From: an uncultured Oscillospiraceae bacterium
Lineage (GTDB): Bacteria > Bacillota > Clostridia > Oscillospirales > Oscillospiraceae
Assembly (NCBI GenBank): GCA_947629915.1
Contig: CANRFN010000025.1
Location: 1 to 55,470, forward strand
Length of the DNA stretch: 55,470 bases
Direction of reading: 5' to 3'
The notes under the pieces were generated by a model. The model was not told the DNA's origin. It worked only from the letters and a program-made list of their open reading frames with translations, and did not search any database. Position 1 is the stretch's first letter, and each line of letters begins with the position of its first letter. Shown here in pieces: positions 45,388 through 55,470 of this stretch. A program made the position numbers and the translations under genes.

Positions 45388-45417
45388 ACGCGCCCATCCC
45401 GCCCGGGATGGGCGCGT
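45388..45417 (+). terminator. Hairpin terminator after glgP
   Basis: A 13-bp perfect stem (45388-45400 with 45405-45417) beginning 11 bases past the stop; the T tail is absent. Confidence 0.7.
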
Positions 45418-45424
45418 GATATCC

Positions 45425-45457
45425 GTTCCCCGGCATGCCTTGTGCACGCCGGGGAAC
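45425..45457. terminator. Second inverted repeat after glgP
   Basis: A 10-bp perfect stem (45425-45434 with 45448-45457), followed by TGCTGTTTTCC on the plus strand. Confidence 0.6.
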
Positions 45458-45555
45458 TGCTGTTTTCCGGCCCGAAACACCAGGCGATGACATCGGCGCC
45501 CATGGTAGGCCGCGGCAGCGCTCTGGCAACGTATTACCAGACCAATGAGACAAGA

Positions 45556-45607
45556 AACAGGAGCCGGTGCCCACTGCGGACGTCCGCAGTGGGCACCGGC
45601 TCCTGTT
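45556..45607. terminator. 52-base perfect palindrome
   Basis: 26 bases (45556-45581) are followed directly by their exact reverse complement (45582-45607). On the minus strand TCTTGTCTC follows, so it may terminate the protease mRNA, but the arm is unusually long for that. Confidence 0.7.
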
Positions 45608-45608
45608 G

Positions 45609-45658
45609 TCCGGCGGTCCACTCTCGAAAGGCTCGATCTGGCGAACCGGACCGCCGGA
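45609..45658. repeat. Inverted repeat with 28-base loop
   Basis: TCCGGCGGTCC (45609-45619) and its exact reverse complement (45648-45658). Part of the hairpin cluster downstream of the protease gene. Confidence 0.7.
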
Positions 45659-45664
45659 AAGGGC

Positions 45665-45696
45665 GTGCGGGCGTACCGCGCACGATACGCCCGCAC
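45665..45696. repeat. Inverted repeat with 10-base loop
   Basis: GTGCGGGCGTA (45665-45675) and its exact reverse complement (45686-45696), 44 bases past the protease stop on the minus strand. Confidence 0.7.
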
Positions 45697-45739
45697 TGCT
45701 CCGAAAAGCCTTTCTCGGTTCTCTATGGCTTCTCGCAGT

Positions 45740-48700
45740 TTACTTCACGATATACTCTACCAACAATTCCATGATGGCGGCCACTTCACAGCGGGTAGCC
45801 GTGGCCGCCGGAGCCAGACGGCCGTTGCCGGTGCCACTGATGAGATGGTTGGCAACCGCCCACTTCATGGCGTCCTGAGCCCAGCCGGCCACCTTGTCTG
45901 CATCCGAGAAGGAATCCAGGCTGACGGTCTCGCTGTTGAGCACGCCGGTGGCTTTGGCGTACTGGTAGATCATCACCACGATCTCCTGTCTGGTGATGCT
46001 GCTGGTGGGATCAAAGATACCGGGGGATCTGCCGGCAATGATGTGGTGCGCACTGGCCCAGGCCACGGCGTCTGCGTAGAACGCATCTGCCGGCACATCT
46101 GTAAACTCGGCGCTTCCTTCTGTATCTTTGGACTTGCTCTCCAGATTCCAAAGGACGGTGGCCAGCTCAGCGCGGGTGATGTTCGCGTAGGGGGCAAAAC
46201 TTGTGGGGCTTACGCCGTTGAACAGTTCATGGCTGGAGGTGAAGCTCACGTAGGAGCCAAACCACTCGCCGTGGACGTCCTCAAAGTCCCGGCTGTTGTT
46301 GACCACCTTCACAGTGGTGCAGCCGTCTATCACCACATAGGTCTTACCGTTCTCCACAACGGACTTGGGGAGGATGGTCTGGGTGCCGTCCGGGTGTACC
46401 TCGACAGCCACCTCGCCGTACTTCAGGTCCAGGGTGGCCTTGAGGTTGCCCACGCGATCTCCAACGCTCTTGCCGTCTGCCAGGATGTCCAAGGTAATGG
46501 CGCCGTTCTCCTTTGCCGCTGTGACCGTGAGGGTGTTGCAGTCCTGCAGCTCGGCCAGGGCCGCGTTGGGGATGTCCACATCGATCAGCGGCGCCTCCAT
46601 GCACAGGGCGGCGTCGGTCTTCTCCACGATCTTGCTGATAACACTGCCGGGGAAGGTGGCGGTATAGGTAGAGACGCCTTTCGCCTCCTCCATAATGACG
46701 CCAACGCTCTCGCTGTCGTGGTCCAGGGCCTGCTGGATCATCTCATCGCCGATCGCCGCGGTGATTCTCGCCACAGCCGTGCTGTGCTCCACCGTGGCCA
46801 CCGGCTTGGCTCTGGTCTCTGTGGAGACTACGCCATCGTGGTTCACATCGTTGGTGGAGACAATGGGCACTTCGGGCTCGGCGGGCGTTGGGGTCGGGGT
46901 GGGCGCCGGGGTTGCCGCAGGCTGCGGCTCCACCGGCGTGGCTGGCGTGGCCGGCTCTACAGGGACCGTGGGCTCAGGCGGGATCGTGGGATAGGAAGGA
47001 TAGGAGGGATACGGTGGATAAGACGGATAAGGCGGATAAGAGGGAATGGGCGGATAAGAGGGAGTGGGTGGCTCAGAGGGTGTGGGCTCAGAAGGTGTGG
47101 TGCCGGTCACGATGTATCTGGCAAAGATGTTCATGCTGGCGTTCACAACAGTGTCCTCAGAGACAGGATCTCCGTTGCCGTCCTCCCAGCGGACAAAGGT
47201 GTACCCCGGATGTTCTGGAGGCGTGGGGAACCAGCCAGCAGAGCCGATGGTGGCGCCCTTGGCCACGGCGTATTTTGCGAGAACGGTGCTCGGGTTGTTG
47301 CCGTCCCGGAAGGTCACCGTGTAGTTGAGCTGGGGCTCCGGCTCCGGTTCATTGGGGTCCTCGATGTGGATGATGAAGTAGGTCTCCAGAGCGCTCCCGG
47401 AATCCGCATCCCGGTTCTTCACCATCACGCCGATGTACGCGTAGCCGGAATCCAGCGCGACCACATTGCCCGCCTGGTCCACCGTGGCAACGCTCTCGTT
47501 GTACGAGGTCCAGACCAGCTCTCTGTCCGCCGCCTGAGAGGGCAGCGGGTCCAGGATCACGTTGAGGGTGTCCGTATCATACTTGTTCATCTCAAGCATG
47601 TGCCCCTCGCGGCCCTGTGCGCTGGTGCCCACATCAATGGTCCGTGCGGTGGTGGGGAGGGTGATCACGGCGAAGTTGAGGTATCCGTATTTGCTCTCCG
47701 GCATGTATTTGCTGGTGGCCTTGATATAGGTGACGCCGGGTCCATCGGCCTTAAAGGTGATGCCGGTGTCGGTCTCCGTGATGACGCCCGGCACGCCGGA
47801 CTCAATTGTCCATTCGAGGGGGCCGTACAGTCCATCGGGTTTTACATACGTCTCCCCGCGGACGGTTCCCGCCTCATTGCCCTCCTGGGGCACGCCGTCT
47901 GCGCGGATGATCATCTCGCTGGCGCTGCCGGCAGGGCTGTACGGCACAACGATGTGGCCGGTTTGGGGGTCGTACTCAAATGCCTGGGTCCAGTTGTTCG
48001 TCCTTTCAATCTCGTTCCCGTCATCCGTGTAGCGGGTGAAGAGGCGGATATGTTCTGGGAGCGCATACCCCGCCTCGTTGACGAGGAAGCCTTCCCACCT
48101 GCTGTCCACGCCTACGAAGTCCGGGCCGTCCAGGATCAGGCCGGTGGCCTGTTCCGTGGAGTTGGTGGTGCTGGGGCTGGTCGCCCCCGCAGCGGTGTAG
48201 AGGCGCACGGGGATCGTGTTGTGGGTGCTGCTGTCCCGGTATCTGGCGGACAGCATGGCGGTCTCGCCCTCGGTGACGTAGATGGTCTGCTCGCCGTCCA
48301 GAGAGGTGTTGGAAATCAGGCCATCGGTATCCGTGGGCTCGTAGAGGTCCTTCCAATTGAGATCCAAGGTCCTCACGCAGCCGCCGGTGACGGTGCCGTC
48401 CAGGTTCATTGTTCCGCCAAGGGTGACGGTGAGGGTGCCGCCGCCGCTCAGGCCTCCGGACTCGATGTAGTTGCCGAGAGAGTCTACCTTTGAGGATGCA
48501 TAGAGGTAAATCATGCCCGTCATGGCATCTACGGTGTATTGGGCCACATCGATCAGCGCACCATCGCCGTACTTGTCTGCAGTGCCCTCGTCTTCCTTCA
48601 CGGACCAGCTCACCAGAATGCCATCCGTTCCGCCGAGCAGTACATTGGCCGGGGTGACGTCCTGGATCTTGACGATGATGGCGCCGTCCGGGCTCAGGCC

Positions 48701-51700
48701 GTGGAAGCTTTCGAGAGACAGTTTGAAGTCTGTGACCTCCGTAGGCCGCTCGCGCACGGCTACAACTATCCGCTCATAGGCGCCGTTGCCGTTCTTCACG
48801 GTGATGACGGTCTGGCCCGGGCTCACCGCCGTCACATGGCCGGCTGCGTTCACAGTGGCCACACTGGGGTCTGCGCTCTCGAACGTAATCCCGCCCGATG
48901 CAGAGCTGTCTATGATGCTGAAGTCAAAGGTGTCGCCGACATACAGCAGGCCTGAGTTGGGGGTGATGGTGAGGCCGGAGTCCGGCTCCGTATTGTCTGT
49001 GCTGACGCGGGTCACGAAGTCGCCCTCGTTACCGGCGTAGTCCATGCCGGAGATCAGAACGCCGCCGGTCCACTCGAATTCGAAGTCCCAGCCCGTGCCC
49101 TCGTAGGGGTTGTTGAGCTCTACATCGGTCACGTCCGCCACAAAGGTCCACTCCTGGAGTGCGGCATCGTAGATCATCTTGGTGTAGATGGGGCTGTTAT
49201 AGTCAAAGGCGGTATCTTCATCGCCGCTGTTCACGTCTCTGCGGATGACCTGGGGAATGATCTCCACGCCGGCGAGGGCGGCATTGTCCGTCACCGTACC
49301 GGTGATATACCGTCTGTCCTGATCGGTGAAGCTGGAGATCATGCCGTCTTTCAGGCGGGGACGCTCCTTGTCGATGAGGATCTCAAACTCGATGATGTCG
49401 CCGGTCATGTCCATCTCGTGGTCGTTGAAGGTGGGCCATGTGCTGGGATTGGAGAGGTCGAGGTTCCAGTAGTTCGTGACCGTCCGTCCGCTGAAGGTTG
49501 TTGTGCCAAGGGCGGAGTAGTCCCCTTCGCCGAAGCCGGCAATGGTGAATTTTACCCTTGTACCGCTGGGGATGGGGTCCCCTCTGCCGGTGAACGACCC
49601 ATTTGCCAGTGCGGCGCCCATATTGGTGCCGTCCCAGGACTCCGTCATATACATGGCGGACATGGGCACCGGCGTGGCGTAGTCGCCGGAGTACAGGGTC
49701 TTGGGCAGGAAGGGCTCCACATCGCGGTAATAGAGCTCATCGGTCACGGCGTCTCGAGCCTCCAGGACGATCACTCTGGTATCTCGAAGCTGGTAGAGCA
49801 GGAAGTCGTTGACACCGGCCACAAGGCCGTTGGGTGAGATTGCGATGTTCTCCTCGTGGTAGACCTCCTGATAGGTCTCAGCGCTGGGATCCATGGGATT
49901 CTGGCCCAGGTTGGTAAAGCCATAGCCGTTGTAGTAGCCCACAACGATGTTGGCCCAGGTGTTCTCATTGTTCCAGAGGCTGCCATCGGTGCTCTCCAGC
50001 CAGGTGTGCGCATCGAAGATGGCCGGTGCCGTCCAGTCGCCCAGATAGCCCAGGAACGGGAGGCCGATGTTGGGGTGTCCATCGCTGGTGAGAACAACGT
50101 AGCCCTCGATGTAGACGCCGTTGGGGAACAGCGATCTGAGGCTGCTAATCTCATCTTGTGTCAGCTCGATATTCACGTTCACGTCCTGCGTGCTGTTTCC
50201 GCCAACGGTGATGGAGCCAAGAGAGATCCGCTTCAGGATCCGATCAGAGTCCAGCAAGACATCCCGTTCCGCGCTGCCCTCCACGGCGGAGTTTGCCGCT
50301 TTGCCGGTGTCCGGGACCATGACAACGATCTCGCCGTTGTAGGTCACGGGACTGCTTGTGATGTTGTGGATGGTGAACATCCCGTTAAACTGGCCGGTCC
50401 ACAAATAGTCATCGCTGAACTCCAGCTTACCTACCAGCTGGTCAGCAACGGTGATGTAGGCTGGGGTGGTCACGGCGTAACCCACGTTGGCAAGTCCGGC
50501 GCCCTGATAGCGGGGAGAGTAATAGGCATCGCCCTCCCACTGGGGGACAGCCGTGCTCACCAGAAGGGCGTTGGTGATCTCGTCTTCCTGGTTGTAGTTG
50601 CCCTCAACGAGCCGATTGCGCACATACTGGCGCACCAGAGCGGCCATACCGGTCATATGAGGGGCGGCCATGGACGTGCCGCTCATCATGGAGTAGCCGC
50701 CCACATAGTCCGTGTAAGTGCCTACCTTGCTCTCATAGGGATACATGTAGTCAAAGACAGAGGACCAGATGTTGCCGCCGGGCGCGGTGATGTCCGGTTT
50801 CAGCTCCAGTCCAGGACCTGCGCCCCAGGAGCTGAAGGAACTCATGAGGCCGCCTTCCGAGGCATCGTCTATGATCCTGTCCTCAGCCTCCACCTCAGTC
50901 AGATAGGCGCCGCCGCTGTTTGCCGCAGCAAGCATTGCCTCACCGGTCTTGCCGGAGACAAACGCAGAGGTCAGGGCGGTGCCCTCAACGCTCATGGCGA
51001 TCAGGGAGTCGCTGTTGGGGTCGGAGTCATAGATGAACACGGCCAGAACGCCGCCGGAGTGCTGGGTGCCGTCCACATCGGTATAGGTCCAGGCGTACTG
51101 CATGGCGTTGTTGATCTTGTCCACAAAGGACAGCAGCTCGCCGTCCTCACTCTCGCCGCCGCGCTTGACAAGGGCGATGCCAGTGACGCCCTCGTTGTCG
51201 TGAGAGCCCTGGGGCAGGAAGCCGGCATCTGCAAAGTCCTGGCTGTTGCCGACCCCGGCGGGTATGATGGGAATTCCGCCGCCGTAGTGATCAATCATCT
51301 CGTTGGAGAACAGATAACGGACGGACTCATAGAAGGGGTCGTTGAAGGACGCTGCGTGTACGTTCCCAGCGCTGTCCTTCCAATCCAGGTAGCTCAGTGC
51401 CGTGATGTGGTTGTTGATGGAGGCCACAGCCACGTTGGAAGCATAGATGGCCGGGGAGCTCATCATAGAGGTCTCGGGGTCTGTGGTCAGGTTGTGGCTG
51501 TCGTAGTTGGTGTTCGTTGTGGAGTTGCCGCTGTTGCCGGCGGAGGTCATCAGGATGACGCCCGCCTCTTCCAGATCGTGGTAATACCCCATGGTGCTGC
51601 TCTCGTCTTCCTCGAAGCCGTTGTCCGAGCCGTAGCTCATGTTGATCACGTCTGCTCCAAGAATGAGAGCGTCCTCCAGGGCGTAGGCGAAGCTCAACTC

Positions 51701-52852
51701 GGAGGCGCCGGAGCCGGAGTCGTCAAAGACCTTCATCATCAGCAGCTGTGCATCAGGGGCGATGCCGGAGAACTTGACTTCGCCGTCTGCAGTCGTGGCA
51801 TAGCCCAGGATGGTGCCGGAGACGTGTGTGCCGTGGTCACTGCCGTTGTTGCCGGGGTACACGTTCTTGTCGCCGTAGGCCAGCTCATAGGTGTAGGGGT
51901 CGATGGTTCCGGCGTAGTCGAAGGCGTACGGAACCTTCCTGTTCTTATAGAAGCCTGTGAGTTCGATATTACCATTGATCAGTTTCTTTGTCGTTACATC
52001 GAGATTCGAGATTTCAGCATTGATCTCGTCTTCAGTCCACTCGACAAACTCATCGGGGTTAGGGCTCTTGAAGGAGTCCTCACGGAAGGCCTCGTGGGTG
52101 TGACGGATCTTCATCACGTTGGCACCCATCTTCCCGTAGTTCGGGCTGTTGGGATCGTTATCGATCTCGTTGGGATCCCAATACGCACTGTACTGGAGGT
52201 CCAGGCCGGTATCCAGCACGGCAACCACCATGCCCTTACCGGTCCAGCCTTCTTCCCAGGCCTTCCCGAGGCCGATCATGTCGTAGCTGTGGCTTTCATA
52301 TTCACCTGTGCCCAGGCTTGTCCCCACGGCAACAGGGTCTGGGGCGGCAAACACATGGGACACATATGCCTGGTCCACGCCGCTCAGCATGCGGATGTCG
52401 TCCAGGTCGCCGTACTTCACCTTGAGGAAGAAGCCGTTGAACAGCGTCACCATCTGGGCCACGGGAGTCAGCCCAGCATCGCCGGTGATGCGCCGGATTG
52501 ACGCCAGGACGGGCTCCTGCGCCGCCATCAGCTCATCATCTTTCCCGGAGGCAAAGGCGTCCTGGATGAACTTCGCTCTGGAAGCGCCATCGCCGCTGCC
52601 CTGGGCTGCAATGTAGAGGTCGATGATGGATGGTGCCGTCAGTGTCACGACCGCCAGCACATCCTCGTCTTCGGTATGTCTTGCCGTACCGCGGGTTTCA
52701 TCTGTGCTGCCGTAATTCTCCGGCGGGTCTATCTCCTGTGTGGGGATCTGCGTAAAATCATCGGATCCCGAGTCGGCATATGCGGCCAGTGCTGTGGGCA
52801 TGAGGCTAATCACCATGCTCAACACCAGCAGCAATGCAATTAATTTCTTCAT
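45740..52852 (-). CDS. Giant SLH-anchored subtilisin-like (S8) surface protease
   Basis: A 2370-residue secreted protein. A signal peptide (about 1-24, LPTALA-type end) is followed by a propeptide-like region and a lactocepin-like S8 domain with catalytic Asp214 (VLDTG), His340 (SDHGTHVSG) and Ser727 (GTSMAAP); an inserted PA-like segment lies between His and Ser. Long beta-sandwich regions follow, then Big_2-type repeats (about 1297-1367 and 1760-1817), an InlB-type B-repeat (about 1842-1914), a Pro/Tyr/Ser-rich linker (about 1916-1998), a helical-beta region and three SLH motifs (about 2188-2370) for cell-wall binding. The start is ATG 52852 with AAAGGAAG upstream. It probably degrades host or dietary protein at the cell surface. 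Confidence 0.92.
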   Translation of the reverse strand: MKKLIALLLVLSMVISLMPTALAAYADSGSDDFTQIPTQEIDPPENYGSTDETRGTARHTEDEDVLAVVTLTAPSIIDLYIAAQGSGDGASRAKFIQDAFASGKDDELMAAQEPVLASIRRITGDAGLTPVAQMVTLFNGFFLKVKYGDLDDIRMLSGVDQAYVSHVFAAPDPVAVGTSLGTGEYESHSYDMIGLGKAWEEGWTGKGMVVAVLDTGLDLQYSAYWDPNEIDNDPNSPNYGKMGANVMKIRHTHEAFREDSFKSPNPDEFVEWTEDEINAEISNLDVTTKKLINGNIELTGFYKNRKVPYAFDYAGTIDPYTYELAYGDKNVYPGNNGSDHGTHVSGTILGYATTADGEVKFSGIAPDAQLLMMKVFDDSGSGASELSFAYALEDALILGADVINMSYGSDNGFEEDESSTMGYYHDLEEAGVILMTSAGNSGNSTTNTNYDSHNLTTDPETSMMSSPAIYASNVAVASINNHITALSYLDWKDSAGNVHAASFNDPFYESVRYLFSNEMIDHYGGGIPIIPAGVGNSQDFADAGFLPQGSHDNEGVTGIALVKRGGESEDGELLSFVDKINNAMQYAWTYTDVDGTQHSGGVLAVFIYDSDPNSDSLIAMSVEGTALTSAFVSGKTGEAMLAAANSGGAYLTEVEAEDRIIDDASEGGLMSSFSSWGAGPGLELKPDITAPGGNIWSSVFDYMYPYESKVGTYTDYVGGYSMMSGTSMAAPHMTGMAALVRQYVRNRLVEGNYNQEDEITNALLVSTAVPQWEGDAYYSPRYQGAGLANVGYAVTTPAYITVADQLVGKLEFSDDYLWTGQFNGMFTIHNITSSPVTYNGEIVVMVPDTGKAANSAVEGSAERDVLLDSDRILKRISLGSITVGGNSTQDVNVNIELTQDEISSLRSLFPNGVYIEGYVVLTSDGHPNIGLPFLGYLGDWTAPAIFDAHTWLESTDGSLWNNENTWANIVVGYYNGYGFTNLGQNPMDPSAETYQEVYHEENIAISPNGLVAGVNDFLLYQLRDTRVIVLEARDAVTDELYYRDVEPFLPKTLYSGDYATPVPMSAMYMTESWDGTNMGAALANGSFTGRGDPIPSGTRVKFTIAGFGEGDYSALGTTTFSGRTVTNYWNLDLSNPSTWPTFNDHEMDMTGDIIEFEILIDKERPRLKDGMISSFTDQDRRYITGTVTDNAALAGVEIIPQVIRRDVNSGDEDTAFDYNSPIYTKMIYDAALQEWTFVADVTDVELNNPYEGTGWDFEFEWTGGVLISGMDYAGNEGDFVTRVSTDNTEPDSGLTITPNSGLLYVGDTFDFSIIDSSASGGITFESADPSVATVNAAGHVTAVSPGQTVITVKNGNGAYERIVVAVRERPTEVTDFKLSLESFHGLSPDGAIIVKIQDVTPANVLLGGTDGILVSWSVKEDEGTADKYGDGALIDVAQYTVDAMTGMIYLYASSKVDSLGNYIESGGLSGGGTLTVTLGGTMNLDGTVTGGCVRTLDLNWKDLYEPTDTDGLISNTSLDGEQTIYVTEGETAMLSARYRDSSTHNTIPVRLYTAAGATSPSTTNSTEQATGLILDGPDFVGVDSRWEGFLVNEAGYALPEHIRLFTRYTDDGNEIERTNNWTQAFEYDPQTGHIVVPYSPAGSASEMIIRADGVPQEGNEAGTVRGETYVKPDGLYGPLEWTIESGVPGVITETDTGITFKADGPGVTYIKATSKYMPESKYGYLNFAVITLPTTARTIDVGTSAQGREGHMLEMNKYDTDTLNVILDPLPSQAADRELVWTSYNESVATVDQAGNVVALDSGYAYIGVMVKNRDADSGSALETYFIIHIEDPNEPEPEPQLNYTVTFRDGNNPSTVLAKYAVAKGATIGSAGWFPTPPEHPGYTFVRWEDGNGDPVSEDTVVNASMNIFARYIVTGTTPSEPTPSEPPTPSYPPIPSYPPYPSYPPYPSYPSYPTIPPEPTVPVEPATPATPVEPQPAATPAPTPTPTPAEPEVPIVSTNDVNHDGVVSTETRAKPVATVEHSTAVARITAAIGDEMIQQALDHDSESVGVIMEEAKGVSTYTATFPGSVISKIVEKTDAALCMEAPLIDVDIPNAALAELQDCNTLTVTAAKENGAITLDILADGKSVGDRVGNLKATLDLKYGEVAVEVHPDGTQTILPKSVVENGKTYVVIDGCTTVKVVNNSRDFEDVHGEWFGSYVSFTSSHELFNGVSPTSFAPYANITRAELATVLWNLESKSKDTEGSAEFTDVPADAFYADAVAWASAHHIIAGRSPGIFDPTSSITRQEIVVMIYQYAKATGVLNSETVSLDSFSDADKVAGWAQDAMKWAVANHLISGTGNGRLAPAATATRCEVAAIMELLVEYIVK

Positions 52853-53026
52853 AGTCCGCTTCCTTTCATAGCATGACTTGTCGGACAAAAGTAGGTCAGC
52901 TGATGTGAAGTTTCCAAACTGCTCTAAAGCACGCTAAACTTGCCGTTCTTCTTTGAAGAAATTCAGCTGAATCGGAGTTTTCCCATAGAGCAGTATTTTG
53001 TCCGCTGCATCACAGAATCGCGCAAA

Positions 53027-53072
53027 GGGCAGTGCGCTGCGGGCGTGGTTTGCCGTCCGCGGCGCACTGCCC
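53027..53072 (-). terminator. Terminator after the second SLH gene
   Basis: An 11-bp perfect stem (53027-53037 with 53062-53072) with a GCGG/CCGC inner pairing; on the minus strand TTTGCG follows. Confidence 0.65.
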
Positions 53073-53099
53073 ATGGTTGTTACGCAAACAGAGTTTTGC

Positions 53100-55470
<2,371 letters not shown>

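Overview
The window looks like a chromosome segment of a high-GC, anaerobic, spore-forming Firmicute of the class Clostridia, most like gut Oscillospiraceae. This is inferred from gene content: pyruvate:ferredoxin oxidoreductase, rubrerythrin with a PerR-type regulator, a PdaB-like sporulation deacetylase, DegV, SLH-anchored surface proteins and sigma-A promoters with strong Shine-Dalgarno sites. Most genes are GC-rich. Two stretches differ: the first 1.2 kb and the array at about 29.5-34.6 kb, both visibly richer in A+T.

Layout. 1-1200: the 3' end of an unknown AT-rich gene, then about 1 kb with no recognisable gene. 1.2-10.2 kb: a von Willebrand A protein, an AmmeMemoRadiSam pair (fused Memo-like/AMMECR1 protein plus radical SAM enzyme), a PdaB-like deacetylase, a MATE exporter, two tandem COG0523 metallochaperone GTPases (one with a His-rich segment) and an RmlA-like nucleotidyltransferase. 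10.2-11.2 kb: rubrerythrin-perR operon with a near-consensus promoter overlapped by a palindrome. 11.4-17.9 kb: a complete phosphate regulon, pstSCAB-phoU followed by a PhoB/PhoR-type two-component system. 17.9-20.2 kb: serC-serA. 21.1-23.8 kb: a metal-efflux operon (CadC-type repressor, small HMA metallochaperone, CPC-type P-ATPase) with a recognisable 12-2-12 operator. 23.9-28.9 kb: two small unknown proteins, degV-marR, an unknown 221-residue protein, and an ECF-like sigma factor with a membrane partner.

28.9-34.6 kb: an array of single-gene modules all on the minus strand: methyltransferase, three GNAT acetyltransferases (one interrupted by an amber codon), nucleoside phosphorylase, DMT exporter, S51-type peptidase and an AadA-like nucleotidyltransferase. 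Three copies of a roughly 40-bp repeat sit at gene junctions in the same orientation. This is the best candidate here for an undescribed cassette-like arrangement.

34.7-45.4 kb: proBA, a LexA-like repressor that has lost both residues of the autoproteolysis dyad, secG, nifJ, a SprT-like zinc protein and glycogen phosphorylase. 45.4-45.7 kb is a cluster of strong inverted repeats. 45.7-55.5 kb: two large surface proteins on the minus strand, a 2370-residue SLH-anchored subtilisin-like protease and an SLH protein with InlB-type repeats and a 24-unit Gly-Thr repeat, whose 5' end runs off the window.

Functional themes are metal homeostasis (COG0523 pair, cad-type operon), peroxide defence, phosphate uptake, amino-acid synthesis (serine, proline), pyruvate and glycogen metabolism, and a cell surface built on SLH proteins. 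All functions come from reading motifs and context by eye; no database search was run.
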